This document shows, piece after piece, positions 8,531 through 16,988 of a stretch of 64,000 nt of DNA. The stretch comes from an uncultured Oscillospiraceae bacterium (GTDB taxonomy: Bacteria > Bacillota > Clostridia > Oscillospirales > Acutalibacteraceae). Numbering within the stretch: the stretch's first letter is position 1; every line of letters begins with the position of its first letter. Under the pieces are notes generated by a model. The model was not told the DNA's origin, did not search any database, and worked only from the letters and a program-made list of their open reading frames with translations. The DNA is taken from the NCBI GenBank assembly GCA_900539845.1, contig UQDP01000010.1, positions 21,206 through 85,205 of the forward strand, in the 5' to 3' direction. A program made the translations under genes and the position numbers.

Positions 8531-8630
8531 TCACGAACCTTTCTGCCGGGCAATCCGGCCGTTTATTTATGGGGGTGTCAATATTGACACCTTTGCCGGA
8601 AACAGCTTAACTAAGCCATTTCCGGCATTT

Positions 8631-8909
8631 TTATTTTCTGTTTTTGTTCGTTTTATAAATGAGCTTTTTGAGCGTTTCTATTAAATCGTTTTTATTTGTA
8701 TTTAAATAATTGTAAAAGTCTTTGTCAAAATACAGTTCGTTATCAAGAATGGTGTCATTAATTTCTGAATAATCCGCGCCGGAACGTAAAGTGTCTATAA
8801 CAAGATAAACTTTTAATTCAATATTCATTTCGATTTCTTCCGGTGTTTCATCGGCCTAAAATTCATCTGGTGCGAGTTCTCTGTCTTCGGCAATATCATA
8901 ATATTTCAT
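8631..8909 (-). pseudogene. Small acidic protein gene interrupted by an in-frame amber codon
   Basis: From ATG 8909, with GAAGGAT upstream, the frame reads MKYYDIAEDRELAPDEF, then TAG (8856-8858). It continues in the same frame ADETPEEIEMNIELKVYLV... for 75 more codons, to 93 codons in all. The downstream part could restart at ATG 8828 (65 aa). Composition and phrasing are continuous across the stop, so this looks like a point nonsense mutation. I do not recognise the family. It lies beside the frameshifted gene and an inverted-repeat element, in a patch of decaying accessory DNA. Confidence 0.6.
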
Positions 8910-8943
8910 ATTAATCCTTCTTTGATAAAACAGGATATAAAAA

Positions 8944-8965
8944 ATGCGCAGCTTGAGCTGCGCAT
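8944..8965. repeat. 22-bp near-perfect palindrome
   Basis: ATGCGCAGCT-TG-AGCTGCGCAT has a 10-bp stem and a 2-nt centre. It lies between the interrupted gene and the inverted-repeat element. There is no U-run, so it is either an operator or the remains of a terminator. Confidence 0.7.
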
Positions 8966-8989
8966 GAAAAACGCTATGCTCTCGTTTGC

Positions 8990-9109
8990 TGCGACACAAA
9001 ACCAATCAACGACATATAAAACAAGTATGCCAAATCCAAAATGAGCATGCATTTTTACCTAAATAAAAAAACATACCACATTTTATATGCCTATTAATTT
9101 TGTGTCGCA
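8990..9109. repeat. 120-bp MITE-like inverted-repeat element
   Basis: The ends are 12-bp perfect inverted repeats, TGCGACACAAAA (8990-9001) and TTTTGTGTCGCA (9098-9109). The similarity continues inward with gaps (CATATAAAA and GTATG on both arms). No coding potential was seen inside. No clear target-site duplication is visible, so its mobility is inferred from structure only. Confidence 0.5.
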
Positions 9110-9186
9110 ACTAAAGTATATCACTAAGCGGGAGCACTGTCAATATCGCGAAAAATACACTATTAACAATTTAACTGTAATTGCAT

Positions 9187-9591
9187 TTATTTAAGAGGAT
9201 TGCCGTTTGCGTCCGTGATTTTTCCCTGAAAAATTTGAACTGCCTCAATAATTGCCCAGATCCAAACCGCGATAGCACCCAACCCGAATAAAAATGAACC
9301 TAAAATGCAAATAACAAGCTGGATGATTGCTTTTTTGGTGTATCCAAGGTAAAAATTATGTATACCAAGCTGACCGAGGAAGATTGCAAGTAATCCTGCA
9401 ATCAGCTTTTCTTTTTGAGATGTGGCCGTGTTGCTCAGCGCAATGCCGCAATTCAGGCATACTGCTGCGCCCGGTGCCGTTTCCTTTCCGCAGTTCGGGC
9501 AGAATCTGTTTCCGGCATTCTTTTTTACACCGCAGTTCAGGCATATTTCCTGATTTTCATTCATTTCTTTTCCGCAGTTTTTGCAATACAT
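9187..9591 (-). CDS. Zinc-ribbon TM2 domain membrane protein
   Basis: Two CxxC zinc-ribbon pairs (YCKNCGKEM...CLNCG, then FCPNCGKE...CLNCG) occupy the first ~50 residues. A TM2 domain with two membrane helices follows (LLAIFLGQLGIHNFYLGY..., IIQLVICILGSFLFGLG...IWAIIEAV). TM2 proteins are small membrane proteins without an agreed role in bacteria. I prefer the ATG at 9591 because AAGGAG is 8 bases upstream. The ATG at 9597 is only two bases from it. The gene is divergent from the XRE gene at 9710, with palindromic operators in between that suggest shared control. Confidence 0.85.
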   Translation of the reverse strand: MYCKNCGKEMNENQEICLNCGVKKNAGNRFCPNCGKETAPGAAVCLNCGIALSNTATSQKEKLIAGLLAIFLGQLGIHNFYLGYTKKAIIQLVICILGSFLFGLGAIAVWIWAIIEAVQIFQGKITDANGNPLK

Positions 9592-9616
9592 ATTCATTTC
9601 TCCTTCTTAAGCGTCG

Positions 9617-9638
9617 TTTGCACCTATATAGGTGCAAA
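9617..9638. promoter_or_regulatory. Palindromic operator O1 between TM2 and XRE genes
   Basis: An 11+11 bp perfect palindrome with TTTGCACCTAT half-sites. A TATAAT lies just to its right (9641-9646). It shares TGCAC(C/T)TA...TA(A/G)GTGCA with O2 at 9678-9695. Confidence 0.75.
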
Positions 9639-9677
9639 AATATAATATCATACGCCTAAAATAAAGTCAAGACGAAT

Positions 9678-9695
9678 TGCACTTAAATAAGTGCA
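9678..9695. promoter_or_regulatory. Palindromic operator O2 upstream of XRE gene
   Basis: TGCACTTAA/ATAAGTGCA is palindromic except at its centre, and has the same half-site as O1 about 60 bp away. It abuts the ribosome site of the XRE gene, fitting autorepression. Confidence 0.7.
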
Positions 9696-9709
9696 GAGAG
9701 GTGTTGGCT

Positions 9710-9952
9710 TTGAACTGTCAGTATGATAAAAATTTTGGAAAAAATCTAAGGCGGCTGAGGGAAGAAAAGAAAATGACGCAGGAATTGCTGTCCGTGAAAA
9801 TGCAGCTTGCCGGCTGTGATATAACCAGAAGCGCCCTCGCAAAGATAGAAGTTGCGCAGCGCCACGTTTATCCGGATGAAATCAAAGCGCTTAAAGAAAC
9901 GCTCGGCGTGGAATATTCCGATATTTTTGAGTTTGAAAAGAATGCACAATAG
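9710..9952 (+). CDS. XRE-family transcriptional regulator
   Basis: This is an ~80-aa single-domain HTH protein. The helix-turn-helix core reads NLRRLREEKKMTQELLSVKMQ, then CDITRSALAKIEVAQRHVYPDEI. The TTG at 9710 is chosen because GAGAGGTG is 7 bases upstream. In-frame GTG 9701 and TTG 9704 are weaker, and the frame further upstream runs into operator O2. It probably binds the two TGCAC palindromes (O1, O2) and controls itself and the divergent TM2 gene. That target assignment is inference from position. Confidence 0.85.
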   Translation: MNCQYDKNFGKNLRRLREEKKMTQELLSVKMQLAGCDITRSALAKIEVAQRHVYPDEIKALKETLGVEYSDIFEFEKNAQ

Positions 9953-9975
9953 GATATACTCGCCTTTTTATCATC

Positions 9976-10004
9976 TTGCAATCATGATATAAATTGTATA
10001 TAAT
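9976..10004 (+). promoter_or_regulatory. Predicted sigma-A promoter of guaA
   Basis: TTGCAA (9976-9981), a 17-bp spacer and TATAAT (9999-10004), 39 bases before the guaA start. The leader is too short to hold a purine riboswitch. Confidence 0.7.
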
Positions 10005-10042
10005 ATTTCAAAAGTGATGAATCAGTCTGCAAGGAGGGCTAT

Positions 10043-11569
10043 ATGGAAAAAATTCTTGTTCTCGATTTCGGCGGCCAGTATAATCAGCTTATCGCGCGCC
10101 GTGTGCGTGATAACCATGTTTACGCGGAGATCCTTCCCTATACCACGCCGCTGGAGGAAATAAAAAACAACGGCTATAAGGGCATCATCTTTACCGGCGG
10201 TCCGAATTCTGTTTATGATATGGATTCTCCGCATTATACAGCGGATATCCTTGAACTCGGTGTGCCCGTGCTCGGTATTTGCTACGGCTGTCAGCTGATT
10301 GCCTGGATGCTCGGCGGTAAGGTGGAGACTGCTCCCGTTTCGGAATACGGCAAGATCGAACTTCACGCAAAAGACTCTCCGATTTTTAAAGACGTGCCTG
10401 AAAGCAGCACGGTATGGATGAGCCATACAGACTATATTTCTCAGCCTCCGCAGGGGTTTGAAACGGTCGGTTTCACAAATGACTGCCCCTGCGCCGCAAT
10501 GCAGGATACACAGAAACAGATCTATGCCGTGCAGTTCCACCCGGAGGTCACGCACACTGAATACGGAATGAAGATGCTCCATAACTTCCTTTATGAGATT
10601 TGCGGCTGCTCGGGCGACTGGGTCATGGATAATTTTATTGAAGCAACTGTTGAGCAACTGCGCGAGCAGATAGGCGATAAGAATGTAATTCTCGGCCTTT
10701 CGGGCGGTGTTGATTCTTCGGTTGCTGCCGGATTGCTGTCAAGGGCAGTCGGTAAGCAGCTTACATGCGTTTTTGTGGATCAGGGACTTATGAGAAAGGA
10801 TGAAGGCGATTTTGTAGAAAAGACCTTTACAAGCCTTTTTGATATGAATTTTGTGCGTGTAAACTGCGGCGAGCATTTTCTTGCCGCACTCAAAGGCGTT
10901 ACCGATCCGGAGCAGAAAAGAAAAATCATAGGCACTGAATTTTTCAATGTGTTCTGGAATGAGATCAGAAATCAAAAAGATAAAGGCTTTTTCGCGCAGG
11001 GAACGATCTATCCCGACTGCATCGAGAGCGGAAAGGGCGATGCCGCGGTTATAAAGACGCATCATAACCGTGTTGAAATGCCGTCTGATGTGCAGTTCCT
11101 CGGCGTGATCGAGCCGCTTTGCGATCTGTTTAAGGACGAGGTGCGCCGTGTCGGCGAAAAACTCGGCATCCCGAAAGAGCTTGTATGGCGTCAGCCGTTC
11201 CCAGGTCCCGGGCTCGGTGTCCGTGTAATCGGCGAGCTGACAGCGGAAAAAATTAAAATTCTCCAGGAAGCCGATTGGGTTTTACGTGATGAAATGGCTA
11301 AAAACGGCTATGAAAAAAATCTTGCGCAGTTCTTCTGCGTTCTGCCGGATGTGCAGACAGTAGGTGTAATGGGCGATCACAGAACGTATGATCACCTGAT
11401 TGCCATCAGAGCCGTAACTACCGATGATTTTATGACTGCCGATTGGGCAAGAATCCCTTACGATATCCTGGCAAAGGTCTCAAACCGCATCACGAACGAG
11501 GTTGAGCACGTCAACCGCGTCGTCTACGATATCACCTCCAAACCCCCCGGCACCGTCGAGTGGGAATGA
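10043..11569 (+). CDS. guaA: GMP synthase (glutamine-hydrolysing)
   Basis: GuaA converts XMP + Gln + ATP to GMP. The N-terminal class I amidotransferase domain has the nucleophile in GICYGCQL (Cys80) and the His/Glu pair in QFHPEVTHTEYG. The central ATP-pyrophosphatase domain has SGGVDSS (~220-226). The C-terminal dimerisation domain contains PFPGPGLGVRVIGE and ends VEWE. The length, 508 aa, is normal. AAGGAGGG precedes ATG 10043. Its last codons, TGGGAATGA, double as the attachment core of the island that follows, so the gene stays intact after integration. Confidence 0.97.
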   Translation: MEKILVLDFGGQYNQLIARRVRDNHVYAEILPYTTPLEEIKNNGYKGIIFTGGPNSVYDMDSPHYTADILELGVPVLGICYGCQLIAWMLGGKVETAPVSEYGKIELHAKDSPIFKDVPESSTVWMSHTDYISQPPQGFETVGFTNDCPCAAMQDTQKQIYAVQFHPEVTHTEYGMKMLHNFLYEICGCSGDWVMDNFIEATVEQLREQIGDKNVILGLSGGVDSSVAAGLLSRAVGKQLTCVFVDQGLMRKDEGDFVEKTFTSLFDMNFVRVNCGEHFLAALKGVTDPEQKRKIIGTEFFNVFWNEIRNQKDKGFFAQGTIYPDCIESGKGDAAVIKTHHNRVEMPSDVQFLGVIEPLCDLFKDEVRRVGEKLGIPKELVWRQPFPGPGLGVRVIGELTAEKIKILQEADWVLRDEMAKNGYEKNLAQFFCVLPDVQTVGVMGDHRTYDHLIAIRAVTTDDFMTADWARIPYDILAKVSNRITNEVEHVNRVVYDITSKPPGTVEWE

Positions 11570-11571
11570 TA
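11561..11571 (+). other. Left attachment core (attL) in the guaA 3' end
   Basis: TGGGAATGATA covers the last guaA codons and stop. The same 11 bases recur in direct orientation at 23084-23094, with two further matching flanking bases. Confidence 0.7.
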
Positions 11572-11576
11572 AACAA

Positions 11577-11622
11577 AACCCCCGAAACCCTGATAAATAC
11601 AGGGCTTTCGGGGTTATTTTTT
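11577..11622 (+). terminator. Terminator downstream of guaA
   Basis: A 16-nt arm (AACCCCCGAAACCCTG) pairs with CAGGGCTTTCGGGGTT at 11600-11615 around a 7-nt loop with one mismatch. ATTTTTTT follows. It lies inside the island, so the element supplies a terminator to guaA. Confidence 0.9.
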
Positions 11623-11904
11623 TGCTCGTGAGTACATTTTGAGTACATTTATTGTGATGATTATATCTGAATCCTAATATTAATCGGTCCTTCAAATGTA
11701 TAATTATTACGATATGTTCTAACGATAACTTCACATTTTATGTTATATGTTAGCAAATAATTGAAAAATAACAATTATATGGTATAATTATGTTAATTAC
11801 TGTTTTTTAGATTATTATATATTAAATGGCTTTTATATATATAAATGTATTAAAATTTGAATAATATAATTCCGTGATGATTTACAAAGAGAAGGACATA
11901 AATT
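11623..11904. other. AT-rich gap between guaA terminator and KAP gene
   Basis: Apart from the left arm repeats (11628-11648) there is no convincing gene in this ~280-bp stretch. It presumably holds the promoter of the KAP NTPase gene (TATAAT-like sequences around 11780-11790), but no clear -35/-10 pair stands out. Confidence 0.5.
11628..11648. repeat. Left arm-type repeat pair of the island
   Basis: Two direct copies of GAGTACATTT lie 57 bp inside the left core. The same 21-bp arrangement, with two C-to-T changes, occurs at 22961-22981. They fit arm-type sites for the N-terminal domain of the tyrosine integrase. Confidence 0.6.
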
Positions 11905-13266
11905 ATGAATAGACTAGATATTTTAAATAGGGGTGAATTTGTCGAACAGCTTATAAAGCTGGTTGAAAATATTTCTGACAATAAATCTTCTGCAAGTTTT
12001 GCTATTAACGGAGCTTGGGGGTGTGGAAAAAGCTTTGTTTTGGACATGTTTCAGGAGAAGTTAGAGAAAATACAATCAGAAGAAACAAGTAATGATAAGT
12101 ATTTTGTTATTAGATACGACAGTTGGAAATTTGATTATTATGAAGAACCACTGGTAGCAATCGTAGCCTCAATGATATCAATTATCGAAGAAAAGACAAA
12201 ATTATTTCCAAATAGTGAGAAAAAAAGTGAATTATTAGGTATGTTGAAAGCTGTTGGTATTACATTGTTATCAATCGGCAATTCGGCACTAAGAAACAAA
12301 ACAGGGATAGATTTTAAAGAGATTTATGAAACCGTCTGCAACAGTGAAAAAGAAGCAGCAGTTGAATACGAAAATCAACACTCATATGATGCTTACTTTT
12401 CTCTTAATAAGGTAATCGAGAAATTAGTTAATTTGCTCCAAGAATTAGCGAACGAATATACTATTGTTTTTCTTGTTGATGAACTTGATAGATGCTTGCC
12501 AGAGTATACTGTCAAAGTTTTGGAAAGGCTTCATCATCTAACAGAAGGTAAAGATAATATTATAACCATAATTTCAATAGACAAGCAGCAATTAATGGCA
12601 AGTGTAAAAAACACTTTTGGATTTGAAAATCCTGAGAAATACCTTGAAAAATTCATCAGTTTCGAACTTAAGCTTAATAATGGTGAAGTATCAGAAACAA
12701 TTTGTGATAAATACGCGGATTATATAGCGCTTTTTGATAAAGATATTATTAAATTTGATGATCCATTGGAAGAATGTATACAGGCGATATTCAAAGGAAT
12801 TGACATTCGTACTCAGGAACAACTCATTAAAAGGGCAATGCTTGCTCATAAATTATTATATAGCGATAAAAAAGATTATTCTTTTTTGTGCATGGAATTA
12901 ATATTAACCGTTATGATTTGCGTTTGTAAAGATAATTCATGCTTTACTGATATTCCAATAGATATAAGAAAATTTGATGATATTCTTGTGTCGACAGGAA
13001 ATAAACCGAAATTTGTTGATTTTTTCAAGACCAAATTTAATAGTATTACTAGCATACAATATGAATACTCTGAAAACGATAAAATATGCTTAGAGCTACA
13101 AAATAAGGACGATCTTTATGGGGCGATACTTTTCTCTTGGTGTGGGTTACATAAAATTAACAAATTTGATGTTATTCAGTATGCAAAGAAAGAGGCATGT
13201 GAACCAATATCAAAAAATCATGAAGAACTAAAAAAATTTGCTGAAACAATAAAAATGATGTCTTAA
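11905..13266 (+). CDS. KAP family P-loop NTPase
   Basis: This 453-aa protein has Walker A GAWGCGKS at residues 36-43 and an extended Walker B, VFLVDELDRCLP, near 188-199, typical of KAP (Kidins220/ARMS-PifA) STAND-like NTPases. The usual pair of membrane helices inserted in many KAP proteins is not obvious; only LKAVGITLLSIGNSAL is mildly hydrophobic. KAP NTPases include PifA, which aborts T7 infection, and are frequent in defence islands. The start ATG 11905 has AAGGAC upstream. It is the first cargo gene of the guaA island. A role in phage defence is inferred from family and context, not shown by the sequence. Confidence 0.85.
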   Translation: MNRLDILNRGEFVEQLIKLVENISDNKSSASFAINGAWGCGKSFVLDMFQEKLEKIQSEETSNDKYFVIRYDSWKFDYYEEPLVAIVASMISIIEEKTKLFPNSEKKSELLGMLKAVGITLLSIGNSALRNKTGIDFKEIYETVCNSEKEAAVEYENQHSYDAYFSLNKVIEKLVNLLQELANEYTIVFLVDELDRCLPEYTVKVLERLHHLTEGKDNIITIISIDKQQLMASVKNTFGFENPEKYLEKFISFELKLNNGEVSETICDKYADYIALFDKDIIKFDDPLEECIQAIFKGIDIRTQEQLIKRAMLAHKLLYSDKKDYSFLCMELILTVMICVCKDNSCFTDIPIDIRKFDDILVSTGNKPKFVDFFKTKFNSITSIQYEYSENDKICLELQNKDDLYGAILFSWCGLHKINKFDVIQYAKKEACEPISKNHEELKKFAETIKMMS

Positions 13267-13295
13267 AATTTTAAATATAATAAGGAAAAATCAAG

Positions 13296-13481
13296 TTGGC
13301 GGATATAGAAGAAAAAGAAATAAAGGAATTATTAAAAAATTTCATCGATCACAATAATGCTATTCCAAATGACGCAAAAAAGGATTAAAAAACATTAATA
13401 GAATTGGAGCATAATCCTGAAAAAACGTTACTAGATTGCTTGATCTATATGATGCCTTACAGAGATAAATGTGGACAATAA
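13296..13481 (+). pseudogene. Small ORF interrupted by in-frame ochre codon
   Basis: A TTG start at 13296 with AAGGAAA upstream reads MADIEEKEIKELLKNF... for 30 codons to TAA (13386-13388). The same frame continues 30 further codons, KTLIELEHNPEKTLLDCLIYMM..., to a stop at 13479-13481. Codon choice and charge pattern are continuous across the stop, suggesting a nonsense mutation in a ~61-codon gene. It lies between the KAP NTPase and an unknown protein and may once have been the third member of that operon. I do not recognise the family. Confidence 0.5.
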
Positions 13482-13518
13482 ATTAATTCTTAATATTAAT
13501 AAATGGAGAGCTACAAAA

Positions 13519-14337
13519 ATGCAGTATTGCATAGATTATGATAATCCAGAAACTTTTCCAAAATCATTACGTGATTGGGGATCTGATTTTGAAAATATGA
13601 TTCTAAGTAAAATTAACTTAGATAAAGTTAGTGAGTGGTGGCAAATCCAAAATCAGTTACAAGATTTACATATAGAAGAAATGGAAATTATTTCTGATTT
13701 TGTAAAAGAAAATGCGGAATTAGAAGTTGCAGTATGTCACTGTGCTCGAATTTTAGACGTTAATGATTATTGGAACAATGGAATAATAACAGCCGGAGGA
13801 AAAAATTCTCTCGGAGAAGAAAGAATCAGAAATCTTCTTGATAATATTGGTGTTCCCCAAGATAAAATAAATGTTATTTTAGATAAAGTTAATGATTATT
13901 GGGTTAGGGACAGAACTTCCAGAACAAAATCTGTACACTTTTTTATAGATAAGAAATTAGTGTCTAAAGATATAACAATAGCTGATTTTGCTATTAATTT
14001 GGGCGGCGAAATATTAAAGTGGGCTTTAGAAGCAATAGATAAAGACTTGTATAAACAAGAACCTTATAAGCGTTTATGGATTAACGGAACACCATCAGTA
14101 ATCAAGTTTAAATGCAAAATAAGCGATATACATGAAGTTTGCAGAGATATGTTAATAGCAGAAATAGTAAAATATTTCATAGTTTGTGATTTGTTTCATT
14201 ATAAATACGAGTTTGAATTTACAGGGATGACGAAAGGAAGCGTTCTACCAGAGAATATTATAAGCATTGAAGAAATAAAAGGATTTATAGAAATGCAAAA
14301 GCAATATTCAGAATTTAAAAATTTTTATTATGAATAA
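13519..14337 (+). CDS. Unknown cytoplasmic protein, island cargo
   Basis: This is 272 aa from ATG 13519, which has TGGAGAG upstream. A GTG at 13471 would add 16 residues and overlap the interrupted small ORF. There is no signal peptide or membrane helix. The protein is rich in Trp, Asp and Asn (RDWGSDFENM, KVSEWWQIQNQL, VNDYWNNG, VNDYWVRDRTSR). The motif VNDYW occurs twice, around residues ~89 and ~129, separated by a Gly-rich ITAGGKNSLGEERI stretch. I do not recognise it. It lies ~250 bp downstream of the KAP NTPase on the same strand, so the two may work together. Confidence 0.75.
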   Translation: MQYCIDYDNPETFPKSLRDWGSDFENMILSKINLDKVSEWWQIQNQLQDLHIEEMEIISDFVKENAELEVAVCHCARILDVNDYWNNGIITAGGKNSLGEERIRNLLDNIGVPQDKINVILDKVNDYWVRDRTSRTKSVHFFIDKKLVSKDITIADFAINLGGEILKWALEAIDKDLYKQEPYKRLWINGTPSVIKFKCKISDIHEVCRDMLIAEIVKYFIVCDLFHYKYEFEFTGMTKGSVLPENIISIEEIKGFIEMQKQYSEFKNFYYE

Positions 14338-14519
14338 AAAGAAAAATATATTTGATTCCTCTTTAAATATATTGTTAGAGTTGAATTAAATTTGGCTGAA
14401 TCCCTTGCTAATATTGTATTAATTAATACACAGTGAGCGAATATGAATTAATAATAAAAAATTCAATTGTACAAATTAAAAATATTTATGTGTTTATAAA
14501 ATGGATTTATATGTTATCC

Positions 14520-14557
14520 AAAAGCCTGATGAATACTGCTCTTTGGGAGGCTTTTTT
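14520..14557 (+). terminator. Terminator-like hairpin after the KAP/unknown gene pair
   Basis: AAAGCCT (14521-14527) pairs with AGGCTTT (14548-14554), followed by a T-run. It ends the first plus-strand cargo operon. Confidence 0.7.
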
Positions 14558-14927
14558 ATCCTTGAGTGTATTGATGGTAAGAATTAATTGTTAATTTTTT
14601 TATTACTGTAACTATAGGCTTTCGATAGGCATATAAATTTTATTTGCGATTCGTTAAATTACTAAATATAAAGATTAGACTTAAATTTGTTTGTAGATGC
14701 AGTACAAATAATTAAATTAATTTATAAATAAAATATAATATCATTAATCGTAAAATTAAAAAATAATATAAAATATATTTACATTAGAAATTTTATATAT
14801 TATAATAAATTATAATGTGATTGAATATATTATAAAAATATTATTGTAAGATCGTGAATTTTAAAAAGTTTTAAATAATCGGATGAATGATTTTTAAATT
14901 TGCGAACTGACAAATAATTAATTAAAA

Positions 14928-14955
14928 TGCTTAATTAGCGTAACTAAATTAAGCA
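14928..14955 (+). promoter_or_regulatory. Hairpin abutting the Shine-Dalgarno sequence of the HD gene
   Basis: TGCTTAATTAG pairs with CTAAATTAAGCA (one bulged base) around a 5-nt loop, ending exactly where AGAGGAGG begins. It could be an operator or could influence translation of the HD protein. Confidence 0.45.
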
Positions 14956-14968
14956 AGAGGAGGATAAT

Positions 14969-16981
14969 TTGAAAAAAGGAATTTATTTAAACGATTCTAT
15001 ACATGGCTTGATTCCGCTTTCAGAATATGAGAAAAGAATAATTTCAAGTATAGGTTTTAATCGATTACATGATGTTTATCAAAATTCAACTGTATATTTA
15101 ACATTTCCAAGCAATAGAACAAAACGATTTGAGCACTCTATTGGAACAATGAAATTGTGCTCGGATATGTTTTTTTCTTCAGTTTTAAATGCTACTCCAG
15201 AAAATTTAGAAGATTTTTATAGTCTGTTTGATGTAGAATATTGTCAAATTATAAAAGACATAGGAAAAGATCATAATTTTTGCGATGCACAGTTGGTTGG
15301 AGCAACTCCTCATGATATGCCTATAATCGAATTTGATAAATTTCGCCATTCTTTAATTCCACATAATGTACCAGAAAACTATCAAATATTGCATTTATTA
15401 TTAATTCAATCAATAAGAGTGGCAGCATTATTACACGATATAGGACATCCTCCATTTAGTCATATTGTTGAAAATGCTTTGAAATCTGTATATGTTGAAT
15501 ACGAAGGCGTTGAGACAACAGAGAAAATTAATAATTTTGTTGGTACAATGTCTAAATACTTTAAAAATAATAACAAACTACATGAGCAGATGGGTAGTGA
15601 GATAAGTGATAGTATTTTAAGAGAAGTCCTTTCTCCTATTAATGATTATGAATTCAATGCATATAATGAAAAACTATTTGAAGTACTTGTATTGGAAAGT
15701 GTTAAAAATATATTCGGTGAAAAAGCTCCGTTTTCATATTTGCATCGAATAATTGACAGTAGTTTGGATGGGGATCGGTTAGATTATGTAACTCGCGATT
15801 CAATTAATTCTGGATTTAATTCTGGTAAAATAGACTATAATCGGATAATAAATGATATGCAATTAATTGTTGACAATAAGGAAGTGTTTTTCTGTGTTCC
15901 GTTGAAAGCAGTTAATTCAGTAGAAGATTTTATTAAGCGCCGATATAATATTTATAAAGATATAATTTTCCATCATAGAGTTATAAAAACAGATTACCTA
16001 TTAGAATATTCAGTTAAGGATTTGGTGAAAAAATATTTAAATAGTTCTATTAATTCAAGTAATGAGAAAATTTTAATTCCTTATGATGTATCGGGTTTAT
16101 GGTTCCCATTGGGTGAAAGAACTACGGTTGAAAAATCAAATGCATTATCTCAATGGAACGATTCATGGTTAATGACTATTTTAAAGCAAATATTTTATAC
16201 TGAATACTATAGAAATAGGAACATTAATGTAGGAACAGATGAGTATATTATACAGCAAAGATTATCAGAACTGTTGAGAAATAATAAATGTTACTATTCT
16301 TTGATTAAACGAAGTGAAAATTTCAAATTAATTGATGATGCTGTTAAAAATGTTTTTGCAAATAATAAACAAGAAATTGTAAATTTGGTAAAGAAAATAA
16401 ATGATTTATCAGAAGCAAAGTGTGAGCAAAAAGGGAAAAATATTGATAATAAGTCAGAATGTAATACTAAAAATACTGCAAAAAAAGAAATCAAACTTGA
16501 TATTGAAGGAACTTTGAAATTTATTGATAAAGTATTGGATAATACTATAAAAAATCCAAACGGGTTTGTACTATCTTATATTTCAAGACGATATCAAGCT
16601 ATAAAACTAGAATCATTTGAAGAATTTGTCAAAGATATTGTTGTATCAGAAACTAAGAAAACATTTACAAACATCCAATATTATGATACAATAACTGTAT
16701 TCAAAAATATATCTATAGGACTAGATAATCCGATCTATTTTTATAATTATAATGGCGACATTTGTACATTGGATGACATAAGTGGAATTTCTAATATTTT
16801 AAGACTGGATTCTGATTATCAACCAGTATTCTATATTTATATACTAATTAAAAACGGTGAGAATATTGTAAGAGATAAAAGAGAAGTACTTTTGTCTGAT
16901 ATAGGAAATTCAATTGGCAATAAGCTTAAAGATAAGATTATTAATGAATTAAATGTTCAAATTGAACAAATGGAGGAATAA
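14969..16981 (+). CDS. HD-domain phosphohydrolase (SAMHD1/dGTPase-like)
   Basis: This 670-aa protein has an HD metal site spread over RFEHSIGT (His56), LLHDIGHPPFSH (His156-Asp157) and LDGDRLDYVTRD (Asp ~267-272), the layout of dGTPase/SAMHD1-type dNTP triphosphohydrolases. The C-terminal ~300 residues are Lys-rich and unassigned. The start is TTG 14969 after AGAGGAGG. dNTP-depleting dGTPases are established anti-phage enzymes, so defence is a reasonable inference for this island cargo. A housekeeping hydrolase is the alternative. It is co-transcribed with the small gene that follows 7 bases after its stop. Confidence 0.88.
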   Translation: MKKGIYLNDSIHGLIPLSEYEKRIISSIGFNRLHDVYQNSTVYLTFPSNRTKRFEHSIGTMKLCSDMFFSSVLNATPENLEDFYSLFDVEYCQIIKDIGKDHNFCDAQLVGATPHDMPIIEFDKFRHSLIPHNVPENYQILHLLLIQSIRVAALLHDIGHPPFSHIVENALKSVYVEYEGVETTEKINNFVGTMSKYFKNNNKLHEQMGSEISDSILREVLSPINDYEFNAYNEKLFEVLVLESVKNIFGEKAPFSYLHRIIDSSLDGDRLDYVTRDSINSGFNSGKIDYNRIINDMQLIVDNKEVFFCVPLKAVNSVEDFIKRRYNIYKDIIFHHRVIKTDYLLEYSVKDLVKKYLNSSINSSNEKILIPYDVSGLWFPLGERTTVEKSNALSQWNDSWLMTILKQIFYTEYYRNRNINVGTDEYIIQQRLSELLRNNKCYYSLIKRSENFKLIDDAVKNVFANNKQEIVNLVKKINDLSEAKCEQKGKNIDNKSECNTKNTAKKEIKLDIEGTLKFIDKVLDNTIKNPNGFVLSYISRRYQAIKLESFEEFVKDIVVSETKKTFTNIQYYDTITVFKNISIGLDNPIYFYNYNGDICTLDDISGISNILRLDSDYQPVFYIYILIKNGENIVRDKREVLLSDIGNSIGNKLKDKIINELNVQIEQMEE

Positions 16982-16988
16982 TTTAATT

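Larger units (their letters stand above)
14338..14968. other. AT-rich intergenic region
   Basis: About 630 bp of very AT-rich DNA without a convincing ORF. It contains a terminator-like hairpin (14520-14557) and a second hairpin directly upstream of the HD gene ribosome site (14928-14955). Several TATAAT-like sequences around 14750-14830 are too common in this composition to be assigned. Confidence 0.7.

Noticed and set aside
11628..11648. The paired GAGTACATTT repeats as the attachment core itself
   Set aside because: They differ at two positions between the ends and lie inside the 11-bp guaA repeat, so they fit arm-type sites better.
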